A DNA stretch of 64,000 bases from Pseudonocardia sp. CNS-004 (GCA_001942185.1 MKJV01000087.1:1-64000), one strand, 5' to 3'; shown: positions 9,975 to 20,022, numbered from the stretch's first letter. The notes: generated by a model from the sequence alone, not told the origin. A program made the numbers and translations.

Positions 9975-10804
9975 GTGCCGCCGATTCCCAGCGTGTCCGT
10001 GTGCATCCCGGTCTACAACGGCGAGCAGTTCCTGGCCGAGACGATCCGCAGCGTGCTCGCCCAGACCTACCAGGACTTCGAGCTCGTTTTCCTTGACAAT
10101 GCAAGCACCGACCGCAGCGCCGAGATCGCGCGGTCGTTCTCCGACCCGCGCATCCGCTTCGAGCACAACGACACCCTCCTGCCGCAGGGCGACAACTGGA
10201 ACCGCGTCGTCGAGCTCGCCCGCGCCCCGCTGGTGAAGGTCGTCTGCGCCGACGACCTGCTGCACCCGCGCTGCCTGGAGCTGCAGGTCCCGCCGCTGGA
10301 GGCCGACCCCGGCATCGCCGTCGTCGCCGCGCGCCGCCACATGATCGACGAGCGGGGCAAGGTGATCGCGCCCCGGCGCGGGCTGCGTGCCTGATCGGCG
10401 TCCACACCGGCGTCGAGGTGGCCCGGCGCGTCGTGCGCAACGGCGCCAACCCGATCGGCGAGTCCAACAACGTGCTCTTCCGTCGCGCCGACTTCTTCAC
10501 CGTCGGTGGCTGGCGGGCCGACCGGTCCCACGTCATGGACCTCGACATGTGGCTGCGGCTGCTGCAGGTCGGCGACTTCCTCGGGCTCCCCCAGACGCTC
10601 GCCGCCTTCCGCATCGCCACCGAATCGATCACCTCCCACAGCGACGAGCGGCTCTACGAGCAGCAGCGTGCGCTCATCGAGGAGCTCGGCGAGTCGGGCT
10701 ACTTCCAGGTGCGTGGGGTCGACCTCACCGTCGGCCGCCTGAGCGCACCGGCAGGCCGGGCGCGCAGGCGCGCGCTCTACACGCTGACGAAGCTCACCGG
10801 CTGA
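9975..10804 (+). CDS. Family 2 glycosyltransferase, frameshifted
   Basis: It starts at GTG 9975 (VPPIPSVSVCIPVYNGEQFLAE), which leaves the usual short lead before the first strand; an upstream ATG at 9891 is in frame but adds an unrelated tail. It has the GT2 hallmarks SVCIPVYNGE, FLDNASTD and CADDLLHPRCLE, where the DD pair is the metal-binding site. The frame breaks near 10392, where one G is missing before the tgcctgatc segment. The chain continues as CLIGVHTGVEVARRVVRNG to a TGA at 10804, giving about 276 aa. A late VMDLDMWLRLL matches the catalytic-base region. The last bases overlap the stop of the convergent LysR gene. It probably acts with the divergent GT2 and deacetylase on a surface glycan. 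Confidence 0.88.
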
Positions 10805-11737
10805 CCCGTCCGCCGATCCCCGCGAGGGGTGTCGGCAGCGCGGCGCAGGCGAGTAGCAACGCCTCGAGGCCCGCGGCGATCGCGGGCTGCTCGGGCGAGC
10901 CCGCGCGGACCGCGACGATCACCCGGCGGATCGGCACCGGCGAGCCGCCGATGGGGATGCGCCGCGTGTCGTGCCGCGCGGCAGCTCGGCCAGCCGCGGG
11001 ACGAGCGCGACGCCGAAGCCGCGGGCGACGAGCGCGGCGCCGGTGTCCCACTCGTCGGCGTAGTGGGCGATGTCGGGCGCGAACCCGGCGCCTGCACAGG
11101 CGAGGGTGACGAGCTGGTGGTAGGCCCGCCCGGGGTTGCTGCAGATCCACGGATCGGCGGCGAGGTCCGCCAGCGCGACGTCGTCGTGGCCGACGAGCGG
11201 GTGCTCGGGGCCCACGAGCACGTCGAGCGGTTCGTCGTAGAGGACCCGCTGGTCGATCGCCGCGTCGGACACGGGCGGGATGTCCGGCGTCGCGACGACC
11301 ACGGCGATGTCCGCGTCGTCGGCGGCGAGCAGGTCGAATGATCGGGCCGGTTCGGTCTCGCGCAACTGCAGGCGCAGCGCGGGGTGGGCGCGGCGGAGCC
11401 GGTCGAGCGCCTCGGGCACGACGGCCGACGCCGCGGTCGAGAAGCCGCAGAAGCGCAGCCTCCCACCCACGTCGCCGCCACGGTGCGCGGCCAGGTCGGC
11501 CTGCGCACGCTCCCACTGGGTGGCGAGGGTCCGCCCGTGGGCGAGGAGGGTGTGGGCGGCCTCGGTGAGCCGCACCCCGCGCCCCACCGGCTCGAGCAGG
11601 GCGACGTCGAGCTCGCGGGCCAGCGCCTGGAGCTGGTGCGATGCGGCGGACGGGGTCAGCCGGCACACCTCAGCGGCGGCGGTCACCGTGCCGTGCCGCT
11701 CGACCGCCCCGAGCACCTTCAGCCGCCGGTCAATCAT
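10794..11737 (-). CDS. LysR family transcriptional regulator, frameshifted near the C-terminus
   Basis: The first 60 residues (MIDRRLKVLGAVERHGTVTAAAEVCRLTPSAASHQL) are a winged helix-turn-helix of the LysR type. A periplasmic-binding-like effector domain follows (DDADIAVVVATPD, LDVLVGPEHPLVG). The frame breaks near 10980 after VALVPRLAELPRG; the chain then ends RRIPIGGSPVPIRRVIVAVRAG, about 314 aa in all. It is transcribed away from the flavin oxidase and Rieske genes and most likely controls them, as LysR proteins usually regulate the divergent neighbour. A perfect inverted repeat lies right at its start codon. The effector is probably the N-methylated substrate of that pathway, but this is inference. 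Confidence 0.88.
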
Positions 11738-11751
11738 GTACGAACCGTACA
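11737..11751. promoter_or_regulatory. Palindromic operator between lysR and the oxidase operon
   Basis: TGTACG-AAC-CGTACA is a perfect inverted repeat with six-base arms and a three-base spacer. It touches the lysR start codon (11735-11737) and lies about 95 bases upstream of the flavin oxidase. Its place in the divergent promoter suggests an operator for the LysR protein, including autoregulation. Confidence 0.55.
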
Positions 11752-11846
11752 AGATCATTGGTTTGATTCTTCGATGGACGCGAACAATCCCGGCGCTCAC
11801 ACTTCCCGGCAACACCACGACCACCCGGCACGAGCAGGAGCAGTGG

Positions 11847-13037
11847 ATGACCGCTCACCGCGCGATCGTCGTCGGCCTCGGCGGGCTGGGCTCCGCGGCC
11901 CTGCACCGGATCGCCGCCGAGCTCGGGCCCGGGCCGGGGGTGCTGGGGATCGAGCAGTTCGCGCTCGGCCACCGCCGCGGCGCGTCCCAGGACCACTCCC
12001 GGATCATCCGGCTCGCCCAGCACCAGGCCCACTACGCCGCGCTGGCCGCCCCGGCCTACGCGGCGTGGCACGAGGTCGAGGCCGAGTCGGGCCAGCAGCT
12101 GCTCACCCGCACCGGCGGGCTGGTCGTCGAGGACAGGGTGGCGCGGCGCGGCATCGACTCCGGCACCCGCAACATCGAGGGCTACTGCGAGGTGTTCGAC
12201 CGCTTCGGGGTGGCCTACGAACTGCTCGACGCCGACGCCCTCGTCGAGAGGTGGCCGCAGTTCCGCGTCGACGGCGGCGAGCAGGCGCTCTACCAGGCCG
12301 AGTCGGGGATCGTCGACGCCGCCAAGGCGAACGCCGTGCACATCGCGCTGGCCCGCGCACACGGCGCCGAGATCATGACCGACACGCCGGTCCGCGCGGT
12401 GCGCCCCGACGGGGACGGCGTCGCCGTGGTCACCGACCGCGGCACGCTGCGGGCCGACCGCGTCGTCGTCACCGCCGACGCCTGGACCAACCGGGTGCTC
12501 GGCGAGACGGGCCCGACGCTGCCCCTGACCGTGCTGCAGGAACAGGTCACCTACTACTCCACCCCGCACCTCGCGGAGTTCGCGCCGTCCCGGTTCCCGG
12601 TGTTCATGTGGCACGGCCGCCACAACTTCTACGGCTTCCCCGTGCACGGCGAGGTCGCCACGAAGCTCGGCCAGCACATGGGCGGGCACGAGACCACCGC
12701 CGAGGACCGCACGTTCGAGCCGGACCCGGTGCGGCGCGCGCGGTACGCGGACTTCGTCGCCCGCCACGTCCCCCGCTTCGGCGGGCCAGAGCTGTACACG
12801 AAGACCTGCCTCTACACCGTGCCCCCGGACCAGGACTTCATCATCGACACCCTGCCCGAGCACCCCCAGGTCGTCGTCGCGAACGGCGCCGGGCACGCCT
12901 TCAAGTTCGCCGCGCTCATCGGGCAGCTGCTCGCCGACCTCGTCGTCGGCCGCGCGCCCTCCCACCCGATCGACGCCTTCTCGATCACCCGCCCGGCCCT
13001 GACCGACCCGGCGTTCCCGCGCAGCTTCCACGTCTGA
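11847..13037 (+). CDS. N-methyl amino acid oxidase (MTOX / monomeric sarcosine oxidase family)
   Basis: This intact 396-aa flavoprotein begins MTAHRAIVVGLGGLGSAALHR, which carries the GxGxxGS dinucleotide-binding motif. ASQDHSRIIRLAQ is the conserved region of the DAO/MTOX family, and NGAGHAFKFAALIGQLLADL near the C-terminus matches the segment that holds the covalent FAD cysteine in related enzymes, although here the Cys is not evident. Such enzymes oxidise N-methyl groups (sarcosine, N-methyltryptophan) to formaldehyde and the free amine with oxygen. It is followed after about 40 bases by a Rieske oxygenase, a common pairing for stepwise demethylation of quaternary amines such as glycine betaine or stachydrine. 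Which compound is used here is not decided by the sequence. Confidence 0.85.
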   Translation: MTAHRAIVVGLGGLGSAALHRIAAELGPGPGVLGIEQFALGHRRGASQDHSRIIRLAQHQAHYAALAAPAYAAWHEVEAESGQQLLTRTGGLVVEDRVARRGIDSGTRNIEGYCEVFDRFGVAYELLDADALVERWPQFRVDGGEQALYQAESGIVDAAKANAVHIALARAHGAEIMTDTPVRAVRPDGDGVAVVTDRGTLRADRVVVTADAWTNRVLGETGPTLPLTVLQEQVTYYSTPHLAEFAPSRFPVFMWHGRHNFYGFPVHGEVATKLGQHMGGHETTAEDRTFEPDPVRRARYADFVARHVPRFGGPELYTKTCLYTVPPDQDFIIDTLPEHPQVVVANGAGHAFKFAALIGQLLADLVVGRAPSHPIDAFSITRPALTDPAFPRSFHV

Positions 13038-13078
13038 GCCACCCACGTCCGGCCCGCCGCGAAGGGAGAGCACCCGCG

Positions 13079-14392
13079 ATGACAGCCGACACCACCGGCG
13101 CCCACCTCGACCCCCATGCGGTGCTGCCGGCCCGTCCCGTCGACCCGGCGCGGTTCACCGAGGAGTCCACCTACCGCCACACCCGGCTGCCGGTGGAGCT
13201 GGCCTCGACGCTGCTCCCCGACGCCTACTGCTCGCCGGAGTTCTTCGCGCTCGAGCGGGAGCGGGTGTTCGCGACGAGCTGGGTCGCGGTCGGGTTCGTG
13301 AGCGACGTCGACCGTCCCGGCGCCTGCATCGTCGTCGACGTCGCAGGCCGGTCGGTCATCGTCACCCGCAACCGGCACGGGCGGCTGCGGGCCTTCCACA
13401 ACGTCTGCCGGCACCGGGCCACGAAGCTGCTCGACGCGGACGCCCGAGAGGTCGGCCACCGCGGGCGCATCCGCTGCCCGTACCACAGCTGGACCTACGA
13501 CACCGACGGCACGTGCCTGGGCACCCCGCTGTTCGAGGGCTCCGACGTGCCCGCCGGGCAGGAGCCCGTCTTCGACACCTCGGTCGCCGCAGGCTTCGAC
13601 CGCGCCGACTACGGGCTGCTCCAGGTCGCCGTCGACACCTGGGGCTTCCTGCTGTTCGTCAACCTCGCCGCCGAACCCGCGCCGCTCGGGCACCAGCTCG
13701 GCGACCTGGCCACCCGCTTCGCCGCCTACCGGCTCGACACGTGGACCCCGCAGCGGCGCCGCACCTACGAGGTCGCCGCGAACCACAAGCTCATCGGCGA
13801 GAACTTCATGGAGTACTACCACCTGCCGTGGGTGCACCGCGAGCTCAACCAGGTGTCCCGGTTCTCCGACCACTACCGCTGGCAGGGGCCGGGCTTGTAC
13901 ACCGGGATGTGCACCACGCCGGTGTCGCGCAACACCGAGGCGGGCGGCTGGGACGGGCTGGCGCCGCTCGGCTCGCTCTCCGGGCCCGACGCCGACAGCG
14001 GCCGGTTCGTGTGGCTGTTCCCCGCCACCGCGCTGGTCGTCCTGCCCAACCACGCCTTCGTGCTGCTCAACCGGCCCGTCGCGCCGAACCGCACGGTGGA
14101 GACCGCCGTGCTGCTGACCCATCCCGAGTCGCTGGACGACCCCGCCGCCGAGGAGGGCCTCGACCGGCTCGCGGCGTTCTGGGACCTGGTCAACCGGCAG
14201 GACCTGGAGATCGTGGAGCGGGTTCAGGAGGGCATCGAGAACCCCGCCTACCGCGGCGGGCGGATGTGTTTCCGGTTCGAGGAGCCGCTGCACCGCTTCC
14301 AGAACATGGTCATCGACCGGGTGGTCGGCATCGACCGGGTGCCCGCGGGCGACGACGACACGATGACCCGCATGTTCCCCGATCCGGAGTGA
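13079..14392 (+). CDS. Aromatic-ring-hydroxylating/quaternary-amine Rieske oxygenase, alpha subunit
   Basis: The frame is intact, 437 aa, with the start at ATG 13079 after a GAAGGGAGAG ribosome binding site. The N-terminal Rieske [2Fe-2S] domain shows CRHRATKLL and CPYHSW (Cys-His pairs at about 13410-13490). The C-terminal domain shows NFMEYYHLPWVHREL, which supplies the mononuclear iron ligands and bridging acid. This form, without a beta subunit, resembles choline, carnitine and glycine-betaine monooxygenases rather than arene dioxygenases. A reductase partner is not encoded nearby. With the upstream MTOX-like oxidase it suggests oxidative demethylation of a trimethyl- or dimethylammonium compound, releasing formaldehyde. 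The exact substrate is unknown. Confidence 0.88.
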   Translation: MTADTTGAHLDPHAVLPARPVDPARFTEESTYRHTRLPVELASTLLPDAYCSPEFFALERERVFATSWVAVGFVSDVDRPGACIVVDVAGRSVIVTRNRHGRLRAFHNVCRHRATKLLDADAREVGHRGRIRCPYHSWTYDTDGTCLGTPLFEGSDVPAGQEPVFDTSVAAGFDRADYGLLQVAVDTWGFLLFVNLAAEPAPLGHQLGDLATRFAAYRLDTWTPQRRRTYEVAANHKLIGENFMEYYHLPWVHRELNQVSRFSDHYRWQGPGLYTGMCTTPVSRNTEAGGWDGLAPLGSLSGPDADSGRFVWLFPATALVVLPNHAFVLLNRPVAPNRTVETAVLLTHPESLDDPAAEEGLDRLAAFWDLVNRQDLEIVERVQEGIENPAYRGGRMCFRFEEPLHRFQNMVIDRVVGIDRVPAGDDDTMTRMFPDPE

Positions 14393-14685
14393 CCGACGCC
14401 TACCAGCGGCGGGCAGCGCTCACGGGGGTCGAGGCGGTAGGATCCCTGGGAGATCCGATACCGGTGTACGCCTCTCGTTCGGCGGCAGCCGGCCCGGTGG
14501 GGTGGGTGCCGCGGCCGTAGACCGGTGGTCGATCAGCGGCACACCCTCCCGCCGCGTGCGGGTGGGCCGCGCGGACCGCGGCCTCGGCCTCCGCGGATCC
14601 GTGCGTCCGCGCGCCCACTCGGTCGCAGAACTTCACGCGGCACCGCTGCCACGGCGGCGTGCCGGAACCCCTCGAGGAGTAGTCA
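14393..14685. other. Intergenic region before the SNF2 helicase
   Basis: This 293-base gap shows no recognised gene or RNA. It is less regular in codon-like structure than its neighbours, and probably holds the helicase promoter and 5' leader. A GAGGAGTAGTC ribosome binding site sits at its end (about 14673-14683). Confidence 0.4.
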
Positions 14686-16825
14686 GTGGCTCGACGAGGC
14701 CAGCCCCGCACCAGGCTCGCCGTGCGGCACCGCACGACCGTCGGCACGGCAGGCGCCGCGACGACGTCGTCCAGGACGTCAACTCGGTGCTCGCCCGTGC
14801 CGTCCGGGAGGTCGAGGCCGCGCTGCGCAGTGGCCGGGCCACTCCGGCCACGCGCACGAAGTTCCAGGCCGCCGCGCTGCTGCTGCGCGACGAGCGCGCC
14901 CGCGTCCGCGCCGACGCGGACGGCACCGAGGCCCACCGGGCCGAGCAGCTCAAGCGCCTCGACGGCATCGCGACGATCCTCGCGAAGAGCGCCGTGCGCG
15001 ACTCCGAACTGCTGGCGCTCCTCGCCGAGGACGCCGTCGTGTCCGACGCGGCCCGCTCGCTCAAGCGGGACATGCTGCGCACCGCGGGCATCGAGACGGC
15101 CGCCGACGAGCCGCCGCCCGCGGAGCCCGCGCCCGCCAACCGGGTGGTTCCCCGGTCGGTCGTGTCGCGGCACCTGGCCAACCCCTTCCTCGCCCCCGAC
15201 GCCTCCGCCGCCCGGCCGAACGCGCCCCGCCCCACCCGGCTGGCCACATGGGAGCTGATCGGCCCGCTGCTCCGGTCGTTCGAGCGGGCCGGCAGCGGGG
15301 CCCCCGCGTGCATGGACCTGCCCGGGCCCGCATCGCGGTACACGCCGCCGGGCCTGGAGCTGATGCCGCACCAGGCCGGGCTGGTCGGTGCCGCCGCGGC
15401 CGGACACCGCACCTTCCTGCTCGCCGACGAGCCGGGCCTCGGCAAGACGGCGCAGGCGTTGCTCGCCGCCGAGGCGGCACACGCCTACCCGCTGCTCGTC
15501 GTCGTGCCGAACGTCGTCAAGACCAACTGGGCGCGCGAGGCCGGGATCTGGACCCCCCACCGCTCGGCCACCGTGATCCACGGCAACGGCGACTCGATCG
15601 ACGGGTTCGCCGACATCGTCATCGTCAACTACGAGGTCCTCGACCGGCACGTGGGCTGGCTCGGCGACTTCGGCCTGCGCGGCATGGTCGTCGACGAGGC
15701 CCACTTCATCAAGAACAAGGCCTCCCAGCGTTCCCGGCACGTCCTGGAGCTCTCCGACCGGATCCGGTCGTTCACCGCGCGCCCGCTGCTGATGGCCCTC
15801 ACCGGCACCCCGCTGATCAACGACATCGAGGACTTCCGGGCGATCTGGCAGTTCCTCGGCTGGATCGACGACAAGAAGCCGCTCGCCGAGCTGATGGGCG
15901 CGCTCGACGGCACCGGCTGTCCCCCGCCGACACCGGGTTCTACGCCGCGGCCCGCCAGACCGTCATCGACATGGGCATCGTCCGGCGCCGCAAGGTCGAC
16001 GTGGCCGCCGACATCCCCGCACGTCGCATCGCCGACATCCCCGTCGAGCTGGACGGGGCGGCGGGCCGCTCGATCCGGGCCGCGGAGCGCGACCTCGCCC
16101 GCAGGATGGTCGCCCGCTACGAGGAGGCGCTGGCCGCCCGCAGCTCGGGCACCCTCGTCGAGGGGATCGACCACCACCTCGTGCGCCAGGTCGCGAAGTG
16201 GGAGCAGAAGGACGCCAACGCCTCCACGGCCGGCGAGAACGTCTTCAGCATGATGCGCCGCATCGGGCAGGCGAAGGCGGGGCTCGCCGCCGACTACGCC
16301 GCCCAGCTCGCACGCAGCGCGGGCAAGGTGGTCTTCTTCGCCAAGCACGTCGACGTCATGGACGCCGCCGAGGAGACGTTCGCCCAGCAGGGGGTCCGTT
16401 TCTCCTCGATCCGCGGCGACCAGACGCCCACGGTGAGGCAACGCAACATCGACGCCTTCACCCATGACCCCGAGGTGGCCGTCGCGGTCTGCTCGCTGAC
16501 CGCGGCAGGCGTCGGCCTCAACCTCCAGGTCGCCTCCGACCTCGTCCTCGCCGAGCTGTCCTGGACCGCGGCGGAGCAGACCCAGGCCATCGACCGCAGC
16601 CACCGCATCGGCCAGACCCAGCCCGTCACGGCGTGGCGCATCATCGCCGCCCAGACGATCGACGCCCGCATCGCCGAGCTGATCGACGGCAAGGCGGGCC
16701 TCGCCGCCCAGGCCCTCGACGGCTCGGACGAGGAGGTCGGGTCGTCGGCCGACGTGCAGCTGGAGGCGCTCGTGGCCCTGCTCACCGACGCACTGTCCGG
16801 GGCAACCCAGCCTCTGGGCTCCTAG
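14686..16825 (+). CDS. SNF2-family DEAD/DEAH-box helicase, frameshifted
   Basis: The repaired protein is about 713 aa. A helical N-terminal region (QDVNSVLARAVREVEAALR...) precedes the SNF2 ATPase. Walker A is ADEPGLGKTAQAL, the DEAH box is VVDEAHFIKN and motif III is ALTGTPL. The second RecA lobe carries VAVCSLTAAGVGLNLQ and the SNF2 signature QAIDRSHRIGQTQPV. The GTG at 14686 has a GGAGTAG site eight bases upstream; the frame then breaks near 14750 and again near 15920, where one C is missing before TGTCCCC. Such stand-alone bacterial SNF2 proteins remodel protein-DNA complexes, as RapA does, or act in defence islands. No methylase or nuclease partner is present here, so a general DNA or transcription role is more likely. 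Confidence 0.87.
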
Positions 16826-16834
16826 GCAGGTCCG

Positions 16835-17060
16835 AGTCGAACCGGATGATCGGTCCGACGTGCACGGCATCGCCTCCACCGGGCGCCCACCGCCATCTCG
16901 GACCGATCATGATCGCGTGATCGGTCCGAGCGGGGCCACAGCGCCCTTGCGGCGGCGGGGAACGTGATCTCGCAACGATCACGACACCCGGGCACGACGA
17001 CAGGTCGGTCGTCCCGCCACCACTCCCAGCGATCTCGAGCCACCGGCCGTGCCATCACCC
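16835..17060. repeat. REP-like palindromic intergenic element, copy A
   Basis: The core is an inverted repeat with perfect 13-base arms, CTCGGACCGATCA (16897-16909) and TGATCGGTCCGAG (16918-16930), around an eight-base loop. Further half-sites occur nearby (GATCGGTCCGACG at 16850; GACGACAG...GTCGTCCCGCCACC around 16996-17021). On the opposite strand it aligns with copy B at 22310-22425 through GATCGTTGCGAGATC, the palindrome, GAGATGGC and TGGGCGCCCGG. It lies between the SNF2 gene and a broken STAND/WD40 gene and has no coding content. Confidence 0.7.
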
Positions 17061-17105
17061 CGACCCTGATCGCCTACGGCCACCGGCCGATCTCGACATG
17101 CTCGG

Positions 17106-18054
17106 CTAGGAACAGGGCGGATCGGCGTTCGCGCCGGGCGGCAGGATCGACTTCTCCCCTGCGGTGAGTTCCCGTCCGACCGCGGTGCACAGCGCATCCC
17201 GCCAGCCCTGCGCGGTGACGGGCACGTCGACGGTCCGCTCACCGTCGAGGTCGTCGAGGCGGAGGGTGCGACGGTCGTCACCGAGACCCACGATGTGCAT
17301 GGAGCCGGTCGCGTCGTTGATGTTCACCGACCCGGCCTCCGCCCCGCGCCGAGGTCGACGAATGCCAGCCGGATGTCGGCCAGGGTGCTCTCGTCGTCCC
17401 GCTGCGTGGCCACGAGGTGCCCGTCCGCGGCGAACCCGACCAGCCCGGTGACGGTGGGGGCGGGGATCGGCGGCCGGACCGGCCGGGTGGAGGGGATGTC
17501 CCACAGCTGGACGGTGCGGTCCCCGCCGAGGACGACGAGCCGGTCACCGGTGGCGTCGAACATGATCGGGACGGCGCCCCGGGCCAGCGCCCCGATCAGG
17601 CGTCGGTGGGGACGGTGGTCACGAGCCGGGCGGCCGGTACGTCCCAGATCTGCACGTCGTCGGCGCCGAGCACCGCAACCTGGCCCGAATGGCCGGGACG
17701 CGCCTGCATGTAGGGGTTGCTGCGGTGGAAATCCACCTCCGCGGGCGTGGCACCGAGGTCGGCGAGGGTCGGTACCAGCGCTTGTTGCGCGGTGGTCAGC
17801 TGCGCCAGCGGTACCGCCTGGCGGACGAGCCGGCCGTTGCGGTCGGGTCGGGCCAGCGCGGTGAACAGGCGCCGCACCGTCTCGATCGCGTCCGGTTCCG
17901 GCGACGCGTCGATCGCCCGCTCCGCGTGCCGGGCCACTGCTCCGGCGACGCCACCGGCGGCCTCGTAGCCGCTCAGCGTCAGCATGCCGCCGTCGCGCCG
18001 CTCCCAGAGGTCGGTCAGCAACGACTCGACCAGCGGAAGTTGGGACCACGGCAC
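17106..18054 (-). pseudogene. 5'-truncated STAND/WD40-repeat protein remnant
   Basis: The readable protein begins MPWSQLPLVESLLTDLWERRDGGMLTLSGYEAAGGVAGAVARHAE. This matches the end of the P-loop NTPase region of nSTAND-type proteins, which normally lies hundreds of residues into the chain. The Walker motifs and any N-terminal effector domain are absent. WD-like blades follow (VQIWDVPAARL, VQLWDIPSTRP) and the chain ends LPPGANADPPCS at a TAG (17106). Frame breaks near 17590 and 17345 split it further. The missing 5' half cannot be explained by single-base errors, so I call it a true remnant. STAND/WD40 proteins act as signalling or defence switches; this copy is unlikely to function. Confidence 0.7.
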
Positions 18055-18207
18055 CCGCGAGCACGGCTTCGCGAGCCCTCGCGACCACGACCTACCCCCC
18101 GCGTGCCGGGACCCGGCAACCGATCAGTGGAGATCATCGCCGAGGACCGTCTCCCCCGTCCAGCCGGTGGCCGGCGGTCAGCGCATGGCAGCGCCACCCC
18201 GTAGGCG
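18055..18207. other. Junction between STAND remnant and transporter gene
   Basis: This 153-base stretch marks where the STAND gene loses its 5' half. It contains GGGACCCGGCAAC (about 18108-18120), which is also found next to repeat copy B at about 22302-22314. A repeat-mediated deletion or insertion may therefore have caused the truncation. No gene is seen. Confidence 0.35.
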
Positions 18208-19573
18208 CTACCCCAGCAGCGTCGGGACGAACAGGGCGGCGGTGTAGTAGGCCATGAACTGCACACCGGCGTGCATGCCCAGCAGTTTGTTCATCAGCCC
18301 GCCGAAGATGCCGACGGTGACCGCGACGAGCAGGCCGAGCAGCCCCCCTTCGTACACCGAGATCACGAGGATGAGGCCGGCGAACGTCCCGATGACGGCC
18401 TCCTGACTGAGCCGGCGGACCACCCAGGCCGCAGCAGCGTGCGCGTAGTTCATGGCGAACGGGTACGCGACCACGACGCCGAGGAGCACGGCGAGCATCC
18501 CGTAGCCGAGGAACTCCCATGGCGACAGCAGGTTGTGCAGGTTGTGCGAGGCACCCGAGGCGGAGTCGATCGTGAACACCGGCGGTGCGTTGAACAGCGG
18601 CGCGGCCGGACCGGCGGCGACCGGGCTGAGAGGCAGCCCGATCGCGACGAGCGGGATGAGCGTCTCGGCGATGTAGGTCGACTCCGTGACGCCGTTCTTG
18701 ACCGCCATCATCGAGGTCAGGCGGTGGTAGGCGTGCTTGACGCGGGCGCCACCGCCTCACCGAGCAGCACCGTCATCGCCACCGGGCTGAGCACGAACGT
18801 CAGGCTGGACACGACGGCGCTCGCTCCGGTGGCGGTCGTCTGCGACCGGTCGAGGACCCGGAGCGGGTTCGGGAACCAGCCCTTCCAGCTCTTGATCTCG
18901 GGCGCGAGGAAGAACGTGCGGCGCGGGTGCCTGCGCATCGAGTCCATGGCGAACGGCGACGAGATGCGGAACAGGTCGGCGACCAGCGGTCCGATCGCAA
19001 TGCCGAGGAAGAAGCTGATGCTCAGCGCCGAGCCGTGCAGCGGCGTCACGAACGCCTGGAGCGCGGCGATGACCAGCACCATGGGCACCAGTCCTGCGAC
19101 CGCGGCCCACCTGCCCCGCGAGAAGTAGGCGATGAGCGCAGCGGCCACCGGGAACACGTACGGCGCCGCGGCGGTGACCTGCTCCGCGAACGGGGCGATC
19201 AGGCGGCCGCGCCGACGGAGACGGGAACCGCGATGAACGCCGCGACGGCGGCCCCCGAGATCGCCTTGTGCAACGCGATGTGCGGCACCCCGAGCCTGCG
19301 CAGCAGGTCCGCCTCACGCAGCAGCGGGACCGCCATGGTGTCGCCGGGGATGCCGAGCAGCGCGGTGGGGACCATGTGGGTCATGTGCTTGGCGACGGCC
19401 CCCGCCAGGAAGAAGGCCAGTACGCCTGCCGGCGGGACCCCGATCAGCACGACCAGCAGCGTGAGCGGGGCCAAGGTCGCCGTCTCGTCGGTACCGGACA
19501 CGAGGCCGATCGCCGAGAACACGACGGCGCCGAGAAGGCCCATCCCGAGCGCGAGGAGAACCGTCGACATCAT
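18208..19573 (-). CDS. Tripartite tricarboxylate transporter permease, TctA family, frameshifted
   Basis: Three pieces join into a roughly 455-aa polytopic membrane protein. The first (MMSTVLLALGMGLLGAVV..., with TALLGIPGDTMAVPLLREAD) runs to about 19200. The second (YVFPVAAALIAYFSRG... LDRSQTTATG) runs to about 18745. The third (NGVTESTYIAE... PLFNAPPVFT... LLSPWEFLGYG) runs to the TAG at 18208. The TctA-type GIPG motif and about ten helices fit a secondary permease that works with a periplasmic binding protein. Its ATG overlaps the stop of the upstream TctB-like gene (ATGA). No TctC binding protein is encoded nearby. The substrate is probably a carboxylate, unknown in detail. The divergent GAF-PucR protein is its likely regulator. 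Confidence 0.8.
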
Positions 19574-20022
19574 CGCTGGACCGCCTCGGGGTTCGGCGCC
19601 TGGGCCACGGGAACGGGCTCGTGCCCGGCGCGCCGTTCGGTGAACAGGTCCTCGATGCCCAGGTCCCGCAGCTCCCGCCGAGCCGCCTCGGGAAGGTCGT
19701 CGACACTCCCCAGCTCGCCGGACTCCGCGATCAGCTCGGCGATCGCGTCGTCCCGCGCGGCGGCGTCGCTCGACTCCTCGACGAGGTCACGCTTGGGTGC
19801 GAAGAGCCGGGCGCAGATCGCCCCGGCCAGCAGGCACGCGGCGAGTCCGACCAGCAACGCGTAGGCCTTCGCCAGCTGCGGTGTGGCGACCTGCCCGAAC
19901 AGCAGGGCCGCGAGCAGGTAGGAGGGCAGTCCGAGAGCGCAGCCGATGACCACCGACCAGCGGAGATGGGCGATGTCGACGACGTCGCCCCAGACCTCGA
20001 CCAGGTCGGGCCGGCGGCTCAT
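19570..20022 (-). CDS. Small membrane protein, TctB-like partner of the permease
   Basis: The protein is 150 aa from the ATG at 20022 (MSRRPDLVEVWGDVVDIAHLRW); a longer frame to 20130 exists but adds a low-complexity tail. It has two clear hydrophobic helices (VVIGCALGLPSYLLAALLF and YALLVGLAACLLAGAICARLF). A charged cytoplasmic tail rich in Asp, Glu and Ala follows. TctB subunits are small membrane proteins placed directly upstream of TctA, as here, with a four-base overlap. It has only two helices rather than the usual four, so the assignment rests on position and size. It probably stabilises the permease. Confidence 0.6.
   Translation of the reverse strand: MSRRPDLVEVWGDVVDIAHLRWSVVIGCALGLPSYLLAALLFGQVATPQLAKAYALLVGLAACLLAGAICARLFAPKRDLVEESSDAAARDDAIAELIAESGELGSVDDLPEAARRELRDLGIEDLFTERRAGHEPVPVAQAPNPEAVQR

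Noticed and set aside
15915-15925. Possible programmed frameshift in the SNF2 gene and others
   Set aside because: Breaks occur in many unrelated genes, have no common slippery sequence and consist of lost G/C bases; error is the simpler explanation.
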